A model generated the notes under the pieces. That model made no database searches, had not been told where the DNA came from, and saw only the letters and a program-made list of their open reading frames with translations. Of a DNA stretch of 64,000 bases, positions 15,689-24,870 are shown piece after piece (the stretch's first letter is position 1; each line of letters begins with the position of its first letter). The position numbers and the translations under genes are program-made. The stretch is from contig NZ_JBKBHT010000001.1 of assembly GCF_046297595.1 (NCBI RefSeq), positions 1 to 64,000 of the forward strand. Reading direction: 5' to 3'. The stretch comes from Ferrovibrio sp046297595. Lineage in GTDB: Bacteria > Pseudomonadota > Alphaproteobacteria > Ferrovibrionales > Ferrovibrionaceae.

Positions 15689-16486
15689 TCAGGATGCCCA
15701 GCTTGGCTTGCGCTTCTCGAAGAAGGCGGCAAGTCCTTCCTGTCCCTCCGCGCTGGCGCGGCGGTCGGCAATGTTGCGGGCGGTGAATTCCATGATCTCG
15801 TCGTCGACGCTGCGGTTGGCGACGCGCCCGATCAGCAACTTGCTGTCGCGGATCGCGCCCGGCGCGCCCTGCAACAGCGCCGCCACCAGTTCGAGCCCGC
15901 GGGTTTCCAGCGCGCCTTCGTCGGCCACCACGTCATGCACCAGACCGATGCGACAGGCTTCCTCGGCGCCGAACCGTTCGCCGGTGAGGAAATAGCGCCG
16001 CGCCTGCCGCGCGCCCATCGCTGCCACCACATAGGGCGATATGGTGGCGGGCGTCAGGCCCAGCCGCACTTCCGTCAGCGCAAACTGCGCCGCTTTGGTG
16101 GCCACCACGATATCGGCGCCCGAGGCTAGGCCGGTGCCGCCGGCCATGCAGTTGCCCTGCACCAGCGCCAGCACGGCCTGCGGCAGGTCGTTCAGCTGCT
16201 TCAACATGCGCGCCATGTTCAGGGTGCTGGCACGGTTCTGTTCCGGCGTCGCCTGGCCGGACTTGCGCATCCAGTCGAGGTCGCCGCCGGCGGAAAAGCT
16301 CTTGCCCGCGCCGCGCAGCACCACCACGCGCACATCCTTGCGGCTGGCCAGATCGCCCCAGATCGCGCCCAGGCGCTGCACCACGTCGTCGTTGAAGGCA
16401 TTATGGATATGCGGCCGGTTCAGCGTCACCGTGGCGACACCGCGCGGATCGATTTCCAGCAGAACCAGTTCCTGCGTCTCGCTCAT
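15689..16486 (-). CDS. liuC: enoyl-CoA hydratase, probable methylglutaconyl-CoA hydratase
   Basis: A 265-residue crotonase. Oxyanion-hole segments are visible as GAGKSFSAGGDLDWM (about 58-72) and VQGNCMAGGTGLASGADIVVA (two halves around residue 105). The protein converts 3-methylglutaconyl-CoA into HMG-CoA in leucine degradation, sitting between the two carboxylase subunit genes exactly as in liu operons. Longer in-frame starts exist, but ATG 16486, 16 nt after the carboxylase stop, gives the normal family length. Confidence 0.88.
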   Translation of the reverse strand: MSETQELVLLEIDPRGVATVTLNRPHIHNAFNDDVVQRLGAIWGDLASRKDVRVVVLRGAGKSFSAGGDLDWMRKSGQATPEQNRASTLNMARMLKQLNDLPQAVLALVQGNCMAGGTGLASGADIVVATKAAQFALTEVRLGLTPATISPYVVAAMGARQARRYFLTGERFGAEEACRIGLVHDVVADEGALETRGLELVAALLQGAPGAIRDSKLLIGRVANRSVDDEIMEFTARNIADRRASAEGQEGLAAFFEKRKPSWAS

Positions 16487-16502
16487 GGCGCTTTCCCTGC
16501 CC

Positions 16503-18110
16503 TTACATTCTGAACACGCCGAACTTCGTCGGCTCGATCGGTGCGTTATGGGCCATGCTGAGGCCAAGGCCAAGCACGGTGCGGGTATCGGCCGGATCGA
16601 TGATGCCGTCGTCCCACAGGCGCGCCGAGGCGTAATACGGATGCCCCTGGCGGTCGTATTGCGCACGGATCGGGTTCTTGAAGGCCTCTTCCTCGTCCTT
16701 GCTCCAGGCGCCGCCTGAGGCCTCGATGCCGTCGCGCTTCACCGTCGCCAGCACGCTGGCGGCCTGCTCGCCACCCATCACCGAGATACGGGCATTCGGC
16801 CACATGATCAGCAGGCGTGGCGAATAGGCGCGGCCGCACATGCCGTAATTGCCGGCACCATAGGAACCGCCGATGATCACCGTGAATTTCGGCACTTTCG
16901 CGCAGGACACCGCCGTTACCAGTTTGGCGCCGTCGCGGGCGATGCCGCCGGACTCGTATTTCTTGCCGACCATGAAGCCGGTGATGTTCTGCAGGAACAG
17001 CAGCGGAATGTTGCGCTGGCAGCAAAGCTCGATGAAATGCGCCCCCTTCAGGGCACTTTCCGAGAACAGGATGCCATTGTTGGCGATGATGCCGACCGGA
17101 TAGCCGTGGATGCGGGCGAAACCGCAGACCAGCGTCGTGCCATACAGCTTCTTGAATTCATCCAGTTCGGAATCGTCCACGATGCGGGCGATGATCTCGC
17201 GCACGTCGAAGGGGACTCGGCCATCCTTCGGGATCACGCCATAAAGCTCGGCCGGATCATAGCGCGGCGGCAGCGGCGGGCGGATATCCCCCGTGACCTG
17301 CTTCACGCCATTGAGATTGCCGACAATGCGACGGGCCAGCCCCAGGGCATGGGTATCGTTCATGGCATAATGGTCGCTGACGCCGGAAACGCGCGCATGC
17401 ACGTCGGCACCGCCCAATTCCTCGGCCGAGACGATCTCGCCCGTTGCGGCTTTCACCAGCGGCGGGCCACCGAGGAAAATGGTGCCCTGGTTGCGCACGA
17501 TGATCGATTCATCCGACATCGCCGGTACATAGGCACCGCCTGCCGTGCAGGACCCCATCACCACGGCGATCTGCGGGATGCCGTCGGCCGACATGTTGGC
17601 CTGATTGTAGAAGATGCGGCCGAAATGCTCGCGGTCGGGAAACACGTCGTCCCAAGTCGGCAGGTTGGCGCCGCCGGAATCGACCAGATACAGACAGGGC
17701 AGCCGATTCTGCCAGGCGATTTCCTGCGCCCGCAGATGTTTCTTCACCGTCATCGGGAAGTAGGTGCCGCCCTTCACAGTGGCATCGTTGCAGACGATGA
17801 CACATTCGCGGCCCATCACCCGGCCGACACCGGTGATCACGCCAGCCGCATGGATGTCGCCGCCATACATGTCCCAGGCGGCGAACTGGCTGAGTTCCAG
17901 GAACGGCGAGCCCGGATCCAGCAGGGTGCGGACGCGGTCGCGCGGCAGCAGCTTGCCGCGGGACAGATGTTTCTCGCGGGCCTTGTCACCGCCGCCCTGC
18001 TTGATCAGCTGGACCTTGGCTTTGAGATCGTCGACCAGCGCCTGCATCTGGGCCGCGTTATCGCGGAAGGCTGCCGAACGGGTATCGAGTTGGCTGGTTA
18101 GCGCGCTCAT
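16503..18110 (-). CDS. liuB: methylcrotonoyl-CoA carboxylase, carboxyltransferase beta subunit
   Basis: A 535-residue carboxyltransferase. The N-terminal half contains RDRVRTLLDPGSPFLELS and the acyl-CoA site; the C-terminal half has FLQNITGFMVGKKYE, GGSYGAGNYGMCGRAY and PNARISVMGGEQAASVLA, all typical of MccB. It transfers CO2 from biotin to 3-methylcrotonyl-CoA. ATG 18110 is chosen because the region above it is the divergent promoter gap to the SDR at 18284. It is the first gene of the liu unit; the dehydrogenase that normally precedes it is found 7-8 kb away. Confidence 0.93.
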   Translation of the reverse strand: MSALTSQLDTRSAAFRDNAAQMQALVDDLKAKVQLIKQGGGDKAREKHLSRGKLLPRDRVRTLLDPGSPFLELSQFAAWDMYGGDIHAAGVITGVGRVMGRECVIVCNDATVKGGTYFPMTVKKHLRAQEIAWQNRLPCLYLVDSGGANLPTWDDVFPDREHFGRIFYNQANMSADGIPQIAVVMGSCTAGGAYVPAMSDESIIVRNQGTIFLGGPPLVKAATGEIVSAEELGGADVHARVSGVSDHYAMNDTHALGLARRIVGNLNGVKQVTGDIRPPLPPRYDPAELYGVIPKDGRVPFDVREIIARIVDDSELDEFKKLYGTTLVCGFARIHGYPVGIIANNGILFSESALKGAHFIELCCQRNIPLLFLQNITGFMVGKKYESGGIARDGAKLVTAVSCAKVPKFTVIIGGSYGAGNYGMCGRAYSPRLLIMWPNARISVMGGEQAASVLATVKRDGIEASGGAWSKDEEEAFKNPIRAQYDRQGHPYYASARLWDDGIIDPADTRTVLGLGLSMAHNAPIEPTKFGVFRM

Positions 18111-18283
18111 GACCTTGCGTTCTGCTTTATCTTTCTCGGGCAATACCGGGCGAACATGCCAGCGCCCCCCGCCCACCGCAAGGGGTGCGAGCCCCGTCTT
18201 GACGCGAAAAGCATGGGTGCCGGATAGTGGGCGGTGAATTTGCTCTATCTATTGGCAACATCGACAAAATCTATGGAGGGAAC

Positions 18284-19069
18284 ATGGCCGGCAAAGGCTT
18301 CGATCTGAACGGCAAGGTGGCCCTGGTGACCGGCGGCAACGGCGGCATCGGACTGGGTATGGCCGAGGGCCTGGCGCAGGCCGGCTGCGATCTCGTGATC
18401 TGGGGCGGCAACCCAAACAAGAATGCCGCCGCGGAAGCGAAACTGAAGGCCCATGGCCGTCGCGTGCTGGTACAGAAGGTGGATGTTGCCGATGAAGCCC
18501 AGGTCGAGGCCGGCTTTGCCGAAGCCCTGAAGGTGATGGGCCGGATCGATGGCTGCTTTGCGAATGCCGGTGTCAGCCAGGCCCGCGCCGCTTTCCACGA
18601 ATTGAGCACGGCGGAATGGCGCCGGGTGCTGTCGGTCAATCTCGATGGTGCTTTCTTCACCCTGCGTGCCGCCGCCCGTCACATGGTGGAGCGCGGCAAG
18701 AATGGCGACACGTCGGGTGGTCGCCTGGTCGGCATGGCCAGCACCGCTTCGGTGCATGGCGCCGCCCGCGCCCAGTCCTATGCCGCCAGCAAGGGCGCCA
18801 TGGTATCGGTGATCCGGGCGCTCGCCGTCGAGATGGCGCGTTATAACGTGACGGCGAATTCGATCCTGCCCGGCTGGATCGAGACCGAGATGACGGCTGC
18901 CGGCGTGGCCGATCCGAAATTCAGCGGCAACGTGCTGCCGCGCATCCCGGCCCGCCGCTGGGGGCAGGGTTCGGATTTCGCCGGCATCGCGGTCTACCTG
19001 ATGAGCGACGCCAGCAGCTATCACACCGGCGATAGCTTCGTGATCGACGGCGCCTATACCATCTTCTGA
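18284..19069 (+). CDS. short-chain dehydrogenase/reductase (SDR)
   Basis: A 261-residue Rossmann oxidoreductase. It has the cofactor loop TGGNGGIGLGM near residue 16, NAG in CFANAGVSQ, the catalytic Ser in MASTASVHGAA, and Tyr-x3-Lys in SYAASKGAM. A basic residue is absent after the Gly motif, which hints at NAD(H) more than NADP(H). GGAGGG lies just before ATG 18284. It is divergent from the liu operon and shares a 173-bp control region with it. The substrate is unknown. Confidence 0.85.
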   Translation: MAGKGFDLNGKVALVTGGNGGIGLGMAEGLAQAGCDLVIWGGNPNKNAAAEAKLKAHGRRVLVQKVDVADEAQVEAGFAEALKVMGRIDGCFANAGVSQARAAFHELSTAEWRRVLSVNLDGAFFTLRAAARHMVERGKNGDTSGGRLVGMASTASVHGAARAQSYAASKGAMVSVIRALAVEMARYNVTANSILPGWIETEMTAAGVADPKFSGNVLPRIPARRWGQGSDFAGIAVYLMSDASSYHTGDSFVIDGAYTIF

Positions 19070-20007
19070 GGCCGGATCGACCGGGCCTGCAGCCATTGCA
19101 TGCGCACGACGCCGGCGAGGATCAACATCCCGCCGGCGATCTGCTGCAGCGTGACCGTACTGCCGAAGAAGGCCGCCGCCACGCCGACGGAAAAGACCGG
19201 CGCCAGGCTGGTATAAAGCGTGGCGACCGGCACGCCGACATGGCTGACGCCGAAATTCCAGAACAGGATCGCCAGCCCCGCCCCGCCGATGCCGACCCAG
19301 GCCAGCATGCCCAGCACCGTGGCCGAGGGCATTTCTACCGGCAGACGCGTTGGCTGCAATGACGCGAGCGCGGCGAACAGCGCGCAGATCAGGATGCCGC
19401 CCGCCAGCGAGGTCAGACAGGTGATGCGCATCTGGCTCCAGCCAAGCGGCCCAAGCCAGGCCTGCACCTTGATCGAGTACCAGCTCCAGCTCACCATCGC
19501 GAGCACCAGCAGCGCCTCGCCGGCATAGCCGGTGTCGCCCGCGCTGCCCGCCCGCGGCCGCACGGCATCCAGGGCCACGAGGCTCGCGCCGATCACGGCG
19601 CTGACCGCCGCCGGCCAGAAGCCGCGCGCCAGCGGCACACGCAGCATCAGTTTGGTGAGCAGGGCCGCAACGAGCGGCCCACAACTCATCGCAATCGCGG
19701 CCCGCACCGGATCGGACAGCATGATGCCGATGGTGTAGAAGATCGAAAAACAGGCCATGCCGCCCCCCAGCTTGAACACCGTGGGCCAGGGCAGCGGCGC
19801 GCGAAATGGCGAACGCCGGTCGAACAGGAACACCATGCCTATCAGCAGCGGCGCGGGAATCAGGTAGCGGATCGCCGAGACGAAGAACGGATCGAGATGC
19901 TTCGTCGCCAGCGCATGGGTCATCGGGATCATCGCGCCCCAAAGGAGCGCGGTGGCCACGAGGCCGGCCGAGGCTAGCAGACTGCCGCCGGCGGGTTTAC
20001 CGGTCAT
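19054..20007 (-). CDS. EamA/DMT family transporter
   Basis: A 317-residue inner-membrane protein with ten hydrophobic helices in two EamA repeats. The first begins ASAGLVATALLWGAMIPMTHA and contains the conserved RYLIPAPLL helix; the second begins around residue 160. The family exports metabolites such as amino acids or nucleotides, and the substrate is not predictable. The start at 20007 lies 4 nt after the isomerase-like gene stop. The 3' end overlaps the convergent SDR by 16 bp, leaving no room for a terminator. Confidence 0.88.
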   Translation of the reverse strand: MTGKPAGGSLLASAGLVATALLWGAMIPMTHALATKHLDPFFVSAIRYLIPAPLLIGMVFLFDRRSPFRAPLPWPTVFKLGGGMACFSIFYTIGIMLSDPVRAAIAMSCGPLVAALLTKLMLRVPLARGFWPAAVSAVIGASLVALDAVRPRAGSAGDTGYAGEALLVLAMVSWSWYSIKVQAWLGPLGWSQMRITCLTSLAGGILICALFAALASLQPTRLPVEMPSATVLGMLAWVGIGGAGLAILFWNFGVSHVGVPVATLYTSLAPVFSVGVAAAFFGSTVTLQQIAGGMLILAGVVRMQWLQARSIRPQKMV

Positions 20008-20011
20008 CGGA

Positions 20012-20611
20012 TCAGGCCTTGCGGGCCAGCCATCTGTCGATCTGGTCGATACGGTCCGAGCCCCAGAACATCTCGCCATCGACCATGAAGGTCGGCGTGC
20101 CGAAGGCCTTCAGCGCGATCGCCTCGGCGGTGGAGTCCAGCACGGCCTGCCGGGCAGCGGGATCTTCAGCTGCAGCAGCGATTTCGGCTTCGGGGATACC
20201 GAGAAATTTGACGATGCCCGCCAGATGCTCCGGCCTGGCGATATCCTTCCCCTCGCCCCAGTATTGCCGATAGGCCGCCAGGGCAAAGGCCCTGGCCTTG
20301 GCAACATCCTGCGCCTTGAGGCGATAGAACAGCAGGCGAGGCAGCTTGGCGTCGGTGGGGAACGGATCGGGCGTCGTGACGATGGGCAGGCCGGCCAGCT
20401 GGGCCGAGCGCGTCCAGTCGTGCATCATGTAATCCATCTTGATCTTCGGAAACGGCGTACGGTCCGGGATCGCCTTCCACAGATGGCCGATGGAAACCGG
20501 CCGCCAGTCGACGCTGCGGCCATGTTTCGCCGCCACAGCCTCGATCTGGTTGGCGCCGATATAGGCATAGGGTGACGGGAAATCCCAGTAAAACACAATC
20601 GGGTCGGCCAT
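20012..20611 (-). CDS. 2-hydroxychromene-2-carboxylate isomerase-like protein (DsbA/GST-kappa fold), copy 2
   Basis: A 199-residue thioredoxin-fold protein of the HCCA isomerase/GST kappa family. FYWDFPSPYAYIG at the N-terminus holds the position of the glutathione-activating Ser. FGTPTFMVDGEMFWGSDRIDQID at the C-terminus is split by a cis-Pro (GTPTF). HCCA isomerases act in naphthalene catabolism, but the family is also common in genomes without that pathway, so the substrate is open. A near-neighbour copy lies 31 nt upstream, so this is a tandem duplication. Confidence 0.85.
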   Translation of the reverse strand: MADPIVFYWDFPSPYAYIGANQIEAVAAKHGRSVDWRPVSIGHLWKAIPDRTPFPKIKMDYMMHDWTRSAQLAGLPIVTTPDPFPTDAKLPRLLFYRLKAQDVAKARAFALAAYRQYWGEGKDIARPEHLAGIVKFLGIPEAEIAAAAEDPAARQAVLDSTAEAIALKAFGTPTFMVDGEMFWGSDRIDQIDRWLARKA

Positions 20612-20642
20612 CGGTCGTTTCCTTGTTGTTATGTACTGAAAT

Positions 20643-21248
20643 TCACCAGCCGCCGCGCTGCAGCCAGCGGTCGATCTGGTCCAGCCGGTCGGCGCCCCAG
20701 AAGGGTTCGCCGTCGACAAACACATAGGGTGAGCCGAATACGCCGCGATTATGGATCGCGTCTTCCGTCACCTCGCGCAGCTTCGCCTTGATCTCCGGAT
20801 TTTCGATGCCCTCCAGAAAGGCTTTCCGGTCGACGCCGAGGCCGGCTGCGATATCAGCCACAACCTCCGGCGACGAGATATCCTTCCCATCGACGAAATA
20901 GGCGGCATAGACAGCCTTGATGAATGGCACTGCTTTTTCCGGCAATACCTGCTTCAACCAATACGCGCCGCGGGCCGCACCCTGAGTCGGCAAAGGAAAT
21001 GTCGCCGGCATATTGAAGGCGATGCCATGTTCGCGCGCCGAGCGCTGAAAGTCATGAGTGGAGTATTTGCCCTTCAACGGATACTCGGTCAGCGGCTTGC
21101 TGCCCGCCACCTTGAACACCGCCCCCAGCAGCATCGGCCGCCAGTCGACGCTACGGCCATGCCTGGCCGCGATCTGGTCGATCCGTTGGGCGGCGATATA
21201 GGCATAAGGCGAAGAAAAATCGAAATAGAATTCCACCGGGGCCGGCAT
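20643..21248 (-). CDS. 2-hydroxychromene-2-carboxylate isomerase-like protein, copy 1
   Basis: A 201-residue paralog of the following gene. N-terminal EFYFDFSSPYAYIAAQRID has the catalytic Ser-Ser-Pro, and FGSPYVFVDGEPFWGADRLD carries the cis-Pro loop. ATG 21248 is favoured over ATG 21260 because GGAGGAAACC fits as its ribosome-binding site. Both copies share the HGRSVDWRP segment. The active-site pair differs between copies (SSP here, PSP in the other), hinting at diverged substrates. Confidence 0.85.
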   Translation of the reverse strand: MPAPVEFYFDFSSPYAYIAAQRIDQIAARHGRSVDWRPMLLGAVFKVAGSKPLTEYPLKGKYSTHDFQRSAREHGIAFNMPATFPLPTQGAARGAYWLKQVLPEKAVPFIKAVYAAYFVDGKDISSPEVVADIAAGLGVDRKAFLEGIENPEIKAKLREVTEDAIHNRGVFGSPYVFVDGEPFWGADRLDQIDRWLQRGGW

Positions 21249-21280
21249 GGTTTCCTCCATCGTTTCTTGTTCTGTGCAGT

Positions 21281-23062
21281 CTAGTCGAAGCCGAAGGCAC
21301 GGCGGAAGCCGCGCAGGATCGGATGTTCCTCCGGTTCCAGTTCGATACCAACCGAGGTAATGCGGTCATTGCGGATTTCACGCACCACGAACTCCACCGG
21401 ACCAGCCCGCACGCGGTCGCCCACCACGGCACGGTGTCTCAGTTTGCGGCGAACATAGGTCCCCACCGAATCCTTGCGATCTTTGTCATCGACCGGAATG
21501 CCATACAGCATCGAAACCTCGCCCATCAGGGTGTCGCCGGTCAGGATGAACTCGCCGAACACTTCCTCGCCGCGTTCGGCCCGCTTACGCTCACGCTTGC
21601 TCTGGCGACGCGCCGTGAACAGGCGATCGAGCTGGAAGAAATGCTCGGCCGGGGCCAGCACCAGCAGATAATCGCCCGGGGCCAGGTTCTCCAGCTTGGT
21701 GCGGTCCATCACGGCACCGTCACGTATCACGCTGATGATACGCGAACGGCGCGGCAGAGGCAGTTCGCTGTAGCGATATCCCAGTGCCGGGGCATCGGCC
21801 TCTACGCGATAGCTGGCCACATCGCGATCCAGCGTTGATCCAAGTTCCAGATCGGTACGACTGACCGCCTCGGGTTTGGGCGGCAACTCCAAGCCGAAGA
21901 AGCGCGCCACCGGTCCGATGGTCCAGCCCTGAACGGTGAGCGAGGCAAGCACGCAGACAAAGGCCGCAGTGACATACAGCTCGGAACCGGGCAAATCGGC
22001 CAGCACGGGAATGGTGGCGAGGAAAATCGGCACCGCGCCGCGCAGGCCCACCCACGACACGAAGCCGATCTCGCGCCAAGTATAGCGGAACGGCAGCAGG
22101 CAGAGCAGCACGGCCGCCGGCCGCGCCACCAGGATCAGCATTGCCGCAACGATGCCGCTGCCCACCGCATAGGGCGTCATTTCCTCGGGCGTCATCAGCA
22201 GGCCCAGCAGCAGGAACATGACGATCTGGCCCAGCCAGCTTAAGCCATCGTAGAAGCGCAGGATCACCTGCGCGCCGCGATGGCGGCGGTTGCCGAGCAC
22301 CAGACCGGCGACATAAACGGCGACAAAGCCCGAGGCCTGCAGAAAATTGGCGCCGGAAAAGATCAGCAGCGCCGCGGCCATGGCCACAATCGGGTACAAG
22401 CCGCCAGCCACCGGCACACGGTTGAACAGCGCGACCAGCAGGAACCCGCCAACCACGCCGACCACCAGGCCGCCCAGCATCTGGATGCTGAAGAGCAGGA
22501 CCAGCTCAAGGCTGTCCGGCGGCTGGCCGAGCCGGAGCAGCTCGACGCAAACCATGGTGAGGAAAATCGCCATGGGATCGTTGATGCCGGACTCGACTTC
22601 CAGGGTGCCGCTGACGCGCTTCTGCAGCGCCATGCCCTTCATGTTGAGCAGGAAGAACACGGCCGCGGCGTCGGTCGAGCCGACGATGGCGCCGACCAGG
22701 AAGGATTCAAGCAGGCCCAGCCCCAGCGCGAAATGCGCCGCCACACCAACCAGGGCGGCGGTTCCGACCACGCCCACCGTGGCCAGCGCAAAGGCAGGCC
22801 CTGCCACCAGACGAACCGTGGCGAAATTGGTACGCAGGCCGCCGTCGAACAGGATGATGCCCAAAGCCGCCGAGCCGACGGCATAGGTGAGCTGATAGTC
22901 GCGGAACACGATGCCGCCCGGGCCGCCCTCGCCCGCGAAGATGCCCAGACCGAGGAAGACCAGCAGGAAGGGCACACCGAAACGGCTGGAGGCCGATCCG
23001 GCGAAGATGCTCACCAGGACCAACAGAGATGCGACAAAAAGTATCTCGTTGGCCTGGTTCAA
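21281..23062 (-). CDS. nhaP2: K+/H+ antiporter, CPA1/NhaP2 type
   Basis: A 593-residue protein with about 12 membrane helices (1-390) including LLVFLGLGIFAGEGGPGG, LFDGGLRTN and the ion-binding VGAIVGSTDAAAVF. A cytosolic C-terminal half follows with a TrkA-C-like domain (about 400-490) and a CorC/transporter-associated domain at the end. This layout belongs to NhaP2/CvrA potassium-proton antiporters. The only start fitting the first helix is TTG at 23062. The gene lies 39 nt after the acyl-CoA dehydrogenase gene and 32 nt before the isomerase-like gene. Confidence 0.9.
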   Translation of the reverse strand: MNQANEILFVASLLVLVSIFAGSASSRFGVPFLLVFLGLGIFAGEGGPGGIVFRDYQLTYAVGSAALGIILFDGGLRTNFATVRLVAGPAFALATVGVVGTAALVGVAAHFALGLGLLESFLVGAIVGSTDAAAVFFLLNMKGMALQKRVSGTLEVESGINDPMAIFLTMVCVELLRLGQPPDSLELVLLFSIQMLGGLVVGVVGGFLLVALFNRVPVAGGLYPIVAMAAALLIFSGANFLQASGFVAVYVAGLVLGNRRHRGAQVILRFYDGLSWLGQIVMFLLLGLLMTPEEMTPYAVGSGIVAAMLILVARPAAVLLCLLPFRYTWREIGFVSWVGLRGAVPIFLATIPVLADLPGSELYVTAAFVCVLASLTVQGWTIGPVARFFGLELPPKPEAVSRTDLELGSTLDRDVASYRVEADAPALGYRYSELPLPRRSRIISVIRDGAVMDRTKLENLAPGDYLLVLAPAEHFFQLDRLFTARRQSKRERKRAERGEEVFGEFILTGDTLMGEVSMLYGIPVDDKDRKDSVGTYVRRKLRHRAVVGDRVRAGPVEFVVREIRNDRITSVGIELEPEEHPILRGFRRAFGFD

Positions 23063-23101
23063 TCCTCGTTCCTTTGTCTACAGGCCTCCGCCTGCGGGCG
23101 G

Positions 23102-24235
23102 CTAGCTTCCCGTCAATGCCCGGCTGATGACCAGCCGCTGCACATCGCTGGTGCCCTCGTAGATCTGGCAGACCCGGACATCGCGATAGATGCGCTCGAC
23201 CGGGAAGTCGGCGAGGTAGCCGTAACCGCCGTGAATCTGGATGGCATCCGAGCATACGCGTTCGGCCATTTCGGATGCAAACAATTTGGCCATGCTGGCC
23301 TCTTTCAGGCAGGGCTGGCCAGCATCTTTCAGCCGCGCGGCATTCAGCACCAGCTGGCGCGCCGCCTCGATGCGGGTGGCCATGTCGGCCAGCCGGAATC
23401 CCACCGCCTGGTGGTTGATGATGGCGGTGCCGAAGGCCTCACGCTGGCCGGCATAGGCCAGGGCGGCCTCGAAAGCCGCCCGCGCCATGCCAGTGGCCTG
23501 GGCGGCGATGCCGATGCGGCCGGATTCCAGGTTGGCCAGCGCGATGCGATAGCCCTCGCCCTCCTCGCCCAGCAGGGCGTCATTACCCACTTTCAGATTG
23601 TCGAACACGATCTGGCAGGTATCGGAACATTTCTGTCCCAGTTTCCTTTCCACGCTGGCCACCGTGTAGCCGGGCGTGTCGGTCGGCACCAGGAAACAGG
23701 AAATCCCCCGTTTGCCGGCCCCGGGATCGCTGACGGCAAAGACCAAAGCCAGTTTTCCGATGGAGCCAGAGGTGATGAACTGCTTCACGCCATTGATCAC
23801 CCAGCCATCGCCTTCGCGCCGCGCCCGGGTCTTCAGCGCCGAGGCGTCGGAACCGGCCTGTGGTTCGGTCAGGCAGAAGGCGCCGATCCATTCGCCGCGC
23901 GCCAGCGGCTTGAGGAAGTGTTCTTTCTGGGCCGGCGTGCCGTAGCGCAGCAGGGCGGCGCATACAGGTGAATTATTGACGGACATGATGGTACTCACCG
24001 CGCCATCGGCGGCCGCGATTTCTTCCAGCGCCAGGACATAGGACACGAAATCGGCACCCGCCCCGTCCCATTCCTCGGGCACGCCCATGCCCATCAGGCC
24101 CAACGCCCCCATGTCGCGCAGCAGGTCGCGCGGGGGTTCGGCCGTGCGGTCGCGCTCGGCGGCACCCGGCGCCAGCTTCTCGCGGGCAAAATCGCGCGCC
24201 ATGTCGCGCACCATCTGGTGTTCCTGGCTCAGCAT
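23102..24235 (-). CDS. acyl-CoA dehydrogenase (short/branched-chain type)
   Basis: A 377-residue FAD flavoprotein. FCLTEPQAGSDASALKT and WVINGVKQFITSGSIG mark the two FAD-contacting strands. IQIHGGYGYLADFPVERIYRD and IYEGTSDVQRLVISR close the C-terminus, the Glu in YEGT being the catalytic base of the butyryl/short-chain group. It abstracts the alpha proton of an acyl-CoA and passes electrons to ETF. The start ATG 24235 gives the usual length. It is downstream of isovaleryl-CoA dehydrogenase and likely handles a related branched or short acyl-CoA. Confidence 0.9.
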   Translation of the reverse strand: MLSQEHQMVRDMARDFAREKLAPGAAERDRTAEPPRDLLRDMGALGLMGMGVPEEWDGAGADFVSYVLALEEIAAADGAVSTIMSVNNSPVCAALLRYGTPAQKEHFLKPLARGEWIGAFCLTEPQAGSDASALKTRARREGDGWVINGVKQFITSGSIGKLALVFAVSDPGAGKRGISCFLVPTDTPGYTVASVERKLGQKCSDTCQIVFDNLKVGNDALLGEEGEGYRIALANLESGRIGIAAQATGMARAAFEAALAYAGQREAFGTAIINHQAVGFRLADMATRIEAARQLVLNAARLKDAGQPCLKEASMAKLFASEMAERVCSDAIQIHGGYGYLADFPVERIYRDVRVCQIYEGTSDVQRLVISRALTGS

Positions 24236-24258
24236 CGCCGTCGCCCTCCCGGTTCTTT

Positions 24259-24870
24259 TCAGTTTTTCGCCGGCTGCAGCTTCATGCCGGCGGCATAAGC
24301 CAGCACCTGCTGCGGCGTCAGCGGCTGGCCGGCCGCCGCGCAGTAGACACCGTCCAGCCGCAGGCTGCCCTCGGCCAGCGGCTCTTCCCTGGCCGTCGTG
24401 GCGCCATTCGGCTTGTCCTGCGGTTCGGCATAGAATCCCAGCACCAGGCATTGCCGCAGCCCAAGCTCGAACCGCCGGGCCAGCACCGGGCCTTGGCCGG
24501 TGGCGACCATCTGGTCCGCGGCTTCCAGCGCCTTGGGCGTCGGCGCTTCCAGACCTTTGAGCATAGTGGTGGCGAATTTCATCAGGTCGACCGGGCCGCT
24601 GAGGTAATGATCGTCCTCGCTCAGGTCGCGCAGGATGGCCAGGGCGAACGCACCGGCCGGCTTCTGGGCCTTCCACAGATAACGTTCGACGCGATAGCCC
24701 ATCGGCGCCGTGAAGGTCTCGGCGATCTGCGGCGCGGCGGTCAGCCCTTCGGCCGCCCAGCCGACACGCTGCTGGGACCCGCCCAGCGGTTCCCAGCGCA
24801 TGTCAGGCTCGGCCGCTGCCGCGGAGCCAGCGAACAGCAGGCCGGCAAGAAAAAAGGGCAAACGCCTCAC
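24259..24870 (-). CDS. exported protein of unknown function, paralog of the 4710-5312 gene
   Basis: A 203-residue protein with a signal peptide (1-20, ending SAAAA). GTG 24870 overlaps the isovaleryl-CoA dehydrogenase stop as GTGA, so translation is coupled. The mature part shows GAFALAILRDLSEDDHYLSG, a central C141 (RQCLVLGF) and C177 in GVYCAAAGQPLTPQQ. Comparison with the exported protein at 4710-5312 shows the same order of motifs and near-identical Cys spacing, so the two are distant paralogs. No known family is recognised; a periplasmic disulfide is expected. Confidence 0.65.
   Translation of the reverse strand: MRRLPFFLAGLLFAGSAAAAEPDMRWEPLGGSQQRVGWAAEGLTAAPQIAETFTAPMGYRVERYLWKAQKPAGAFALAILRDLSEDDHYLSGPVDLMKFATTMLKGLEAPTPKALEAADQMVATGQGPVLARRFELGLRQCLVLGFYAEPQDKPNGATTAREEPLAEGSLRLDGVYCAAAGQPLTPQQVLAYAAGMKLQPAKN

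Noticed and set aside
14661..15995. 444-codon frame antisense to the liuD/liuC region
   Set aside because: It spans two genuine genes in the opposite strand and shows no protein family features.
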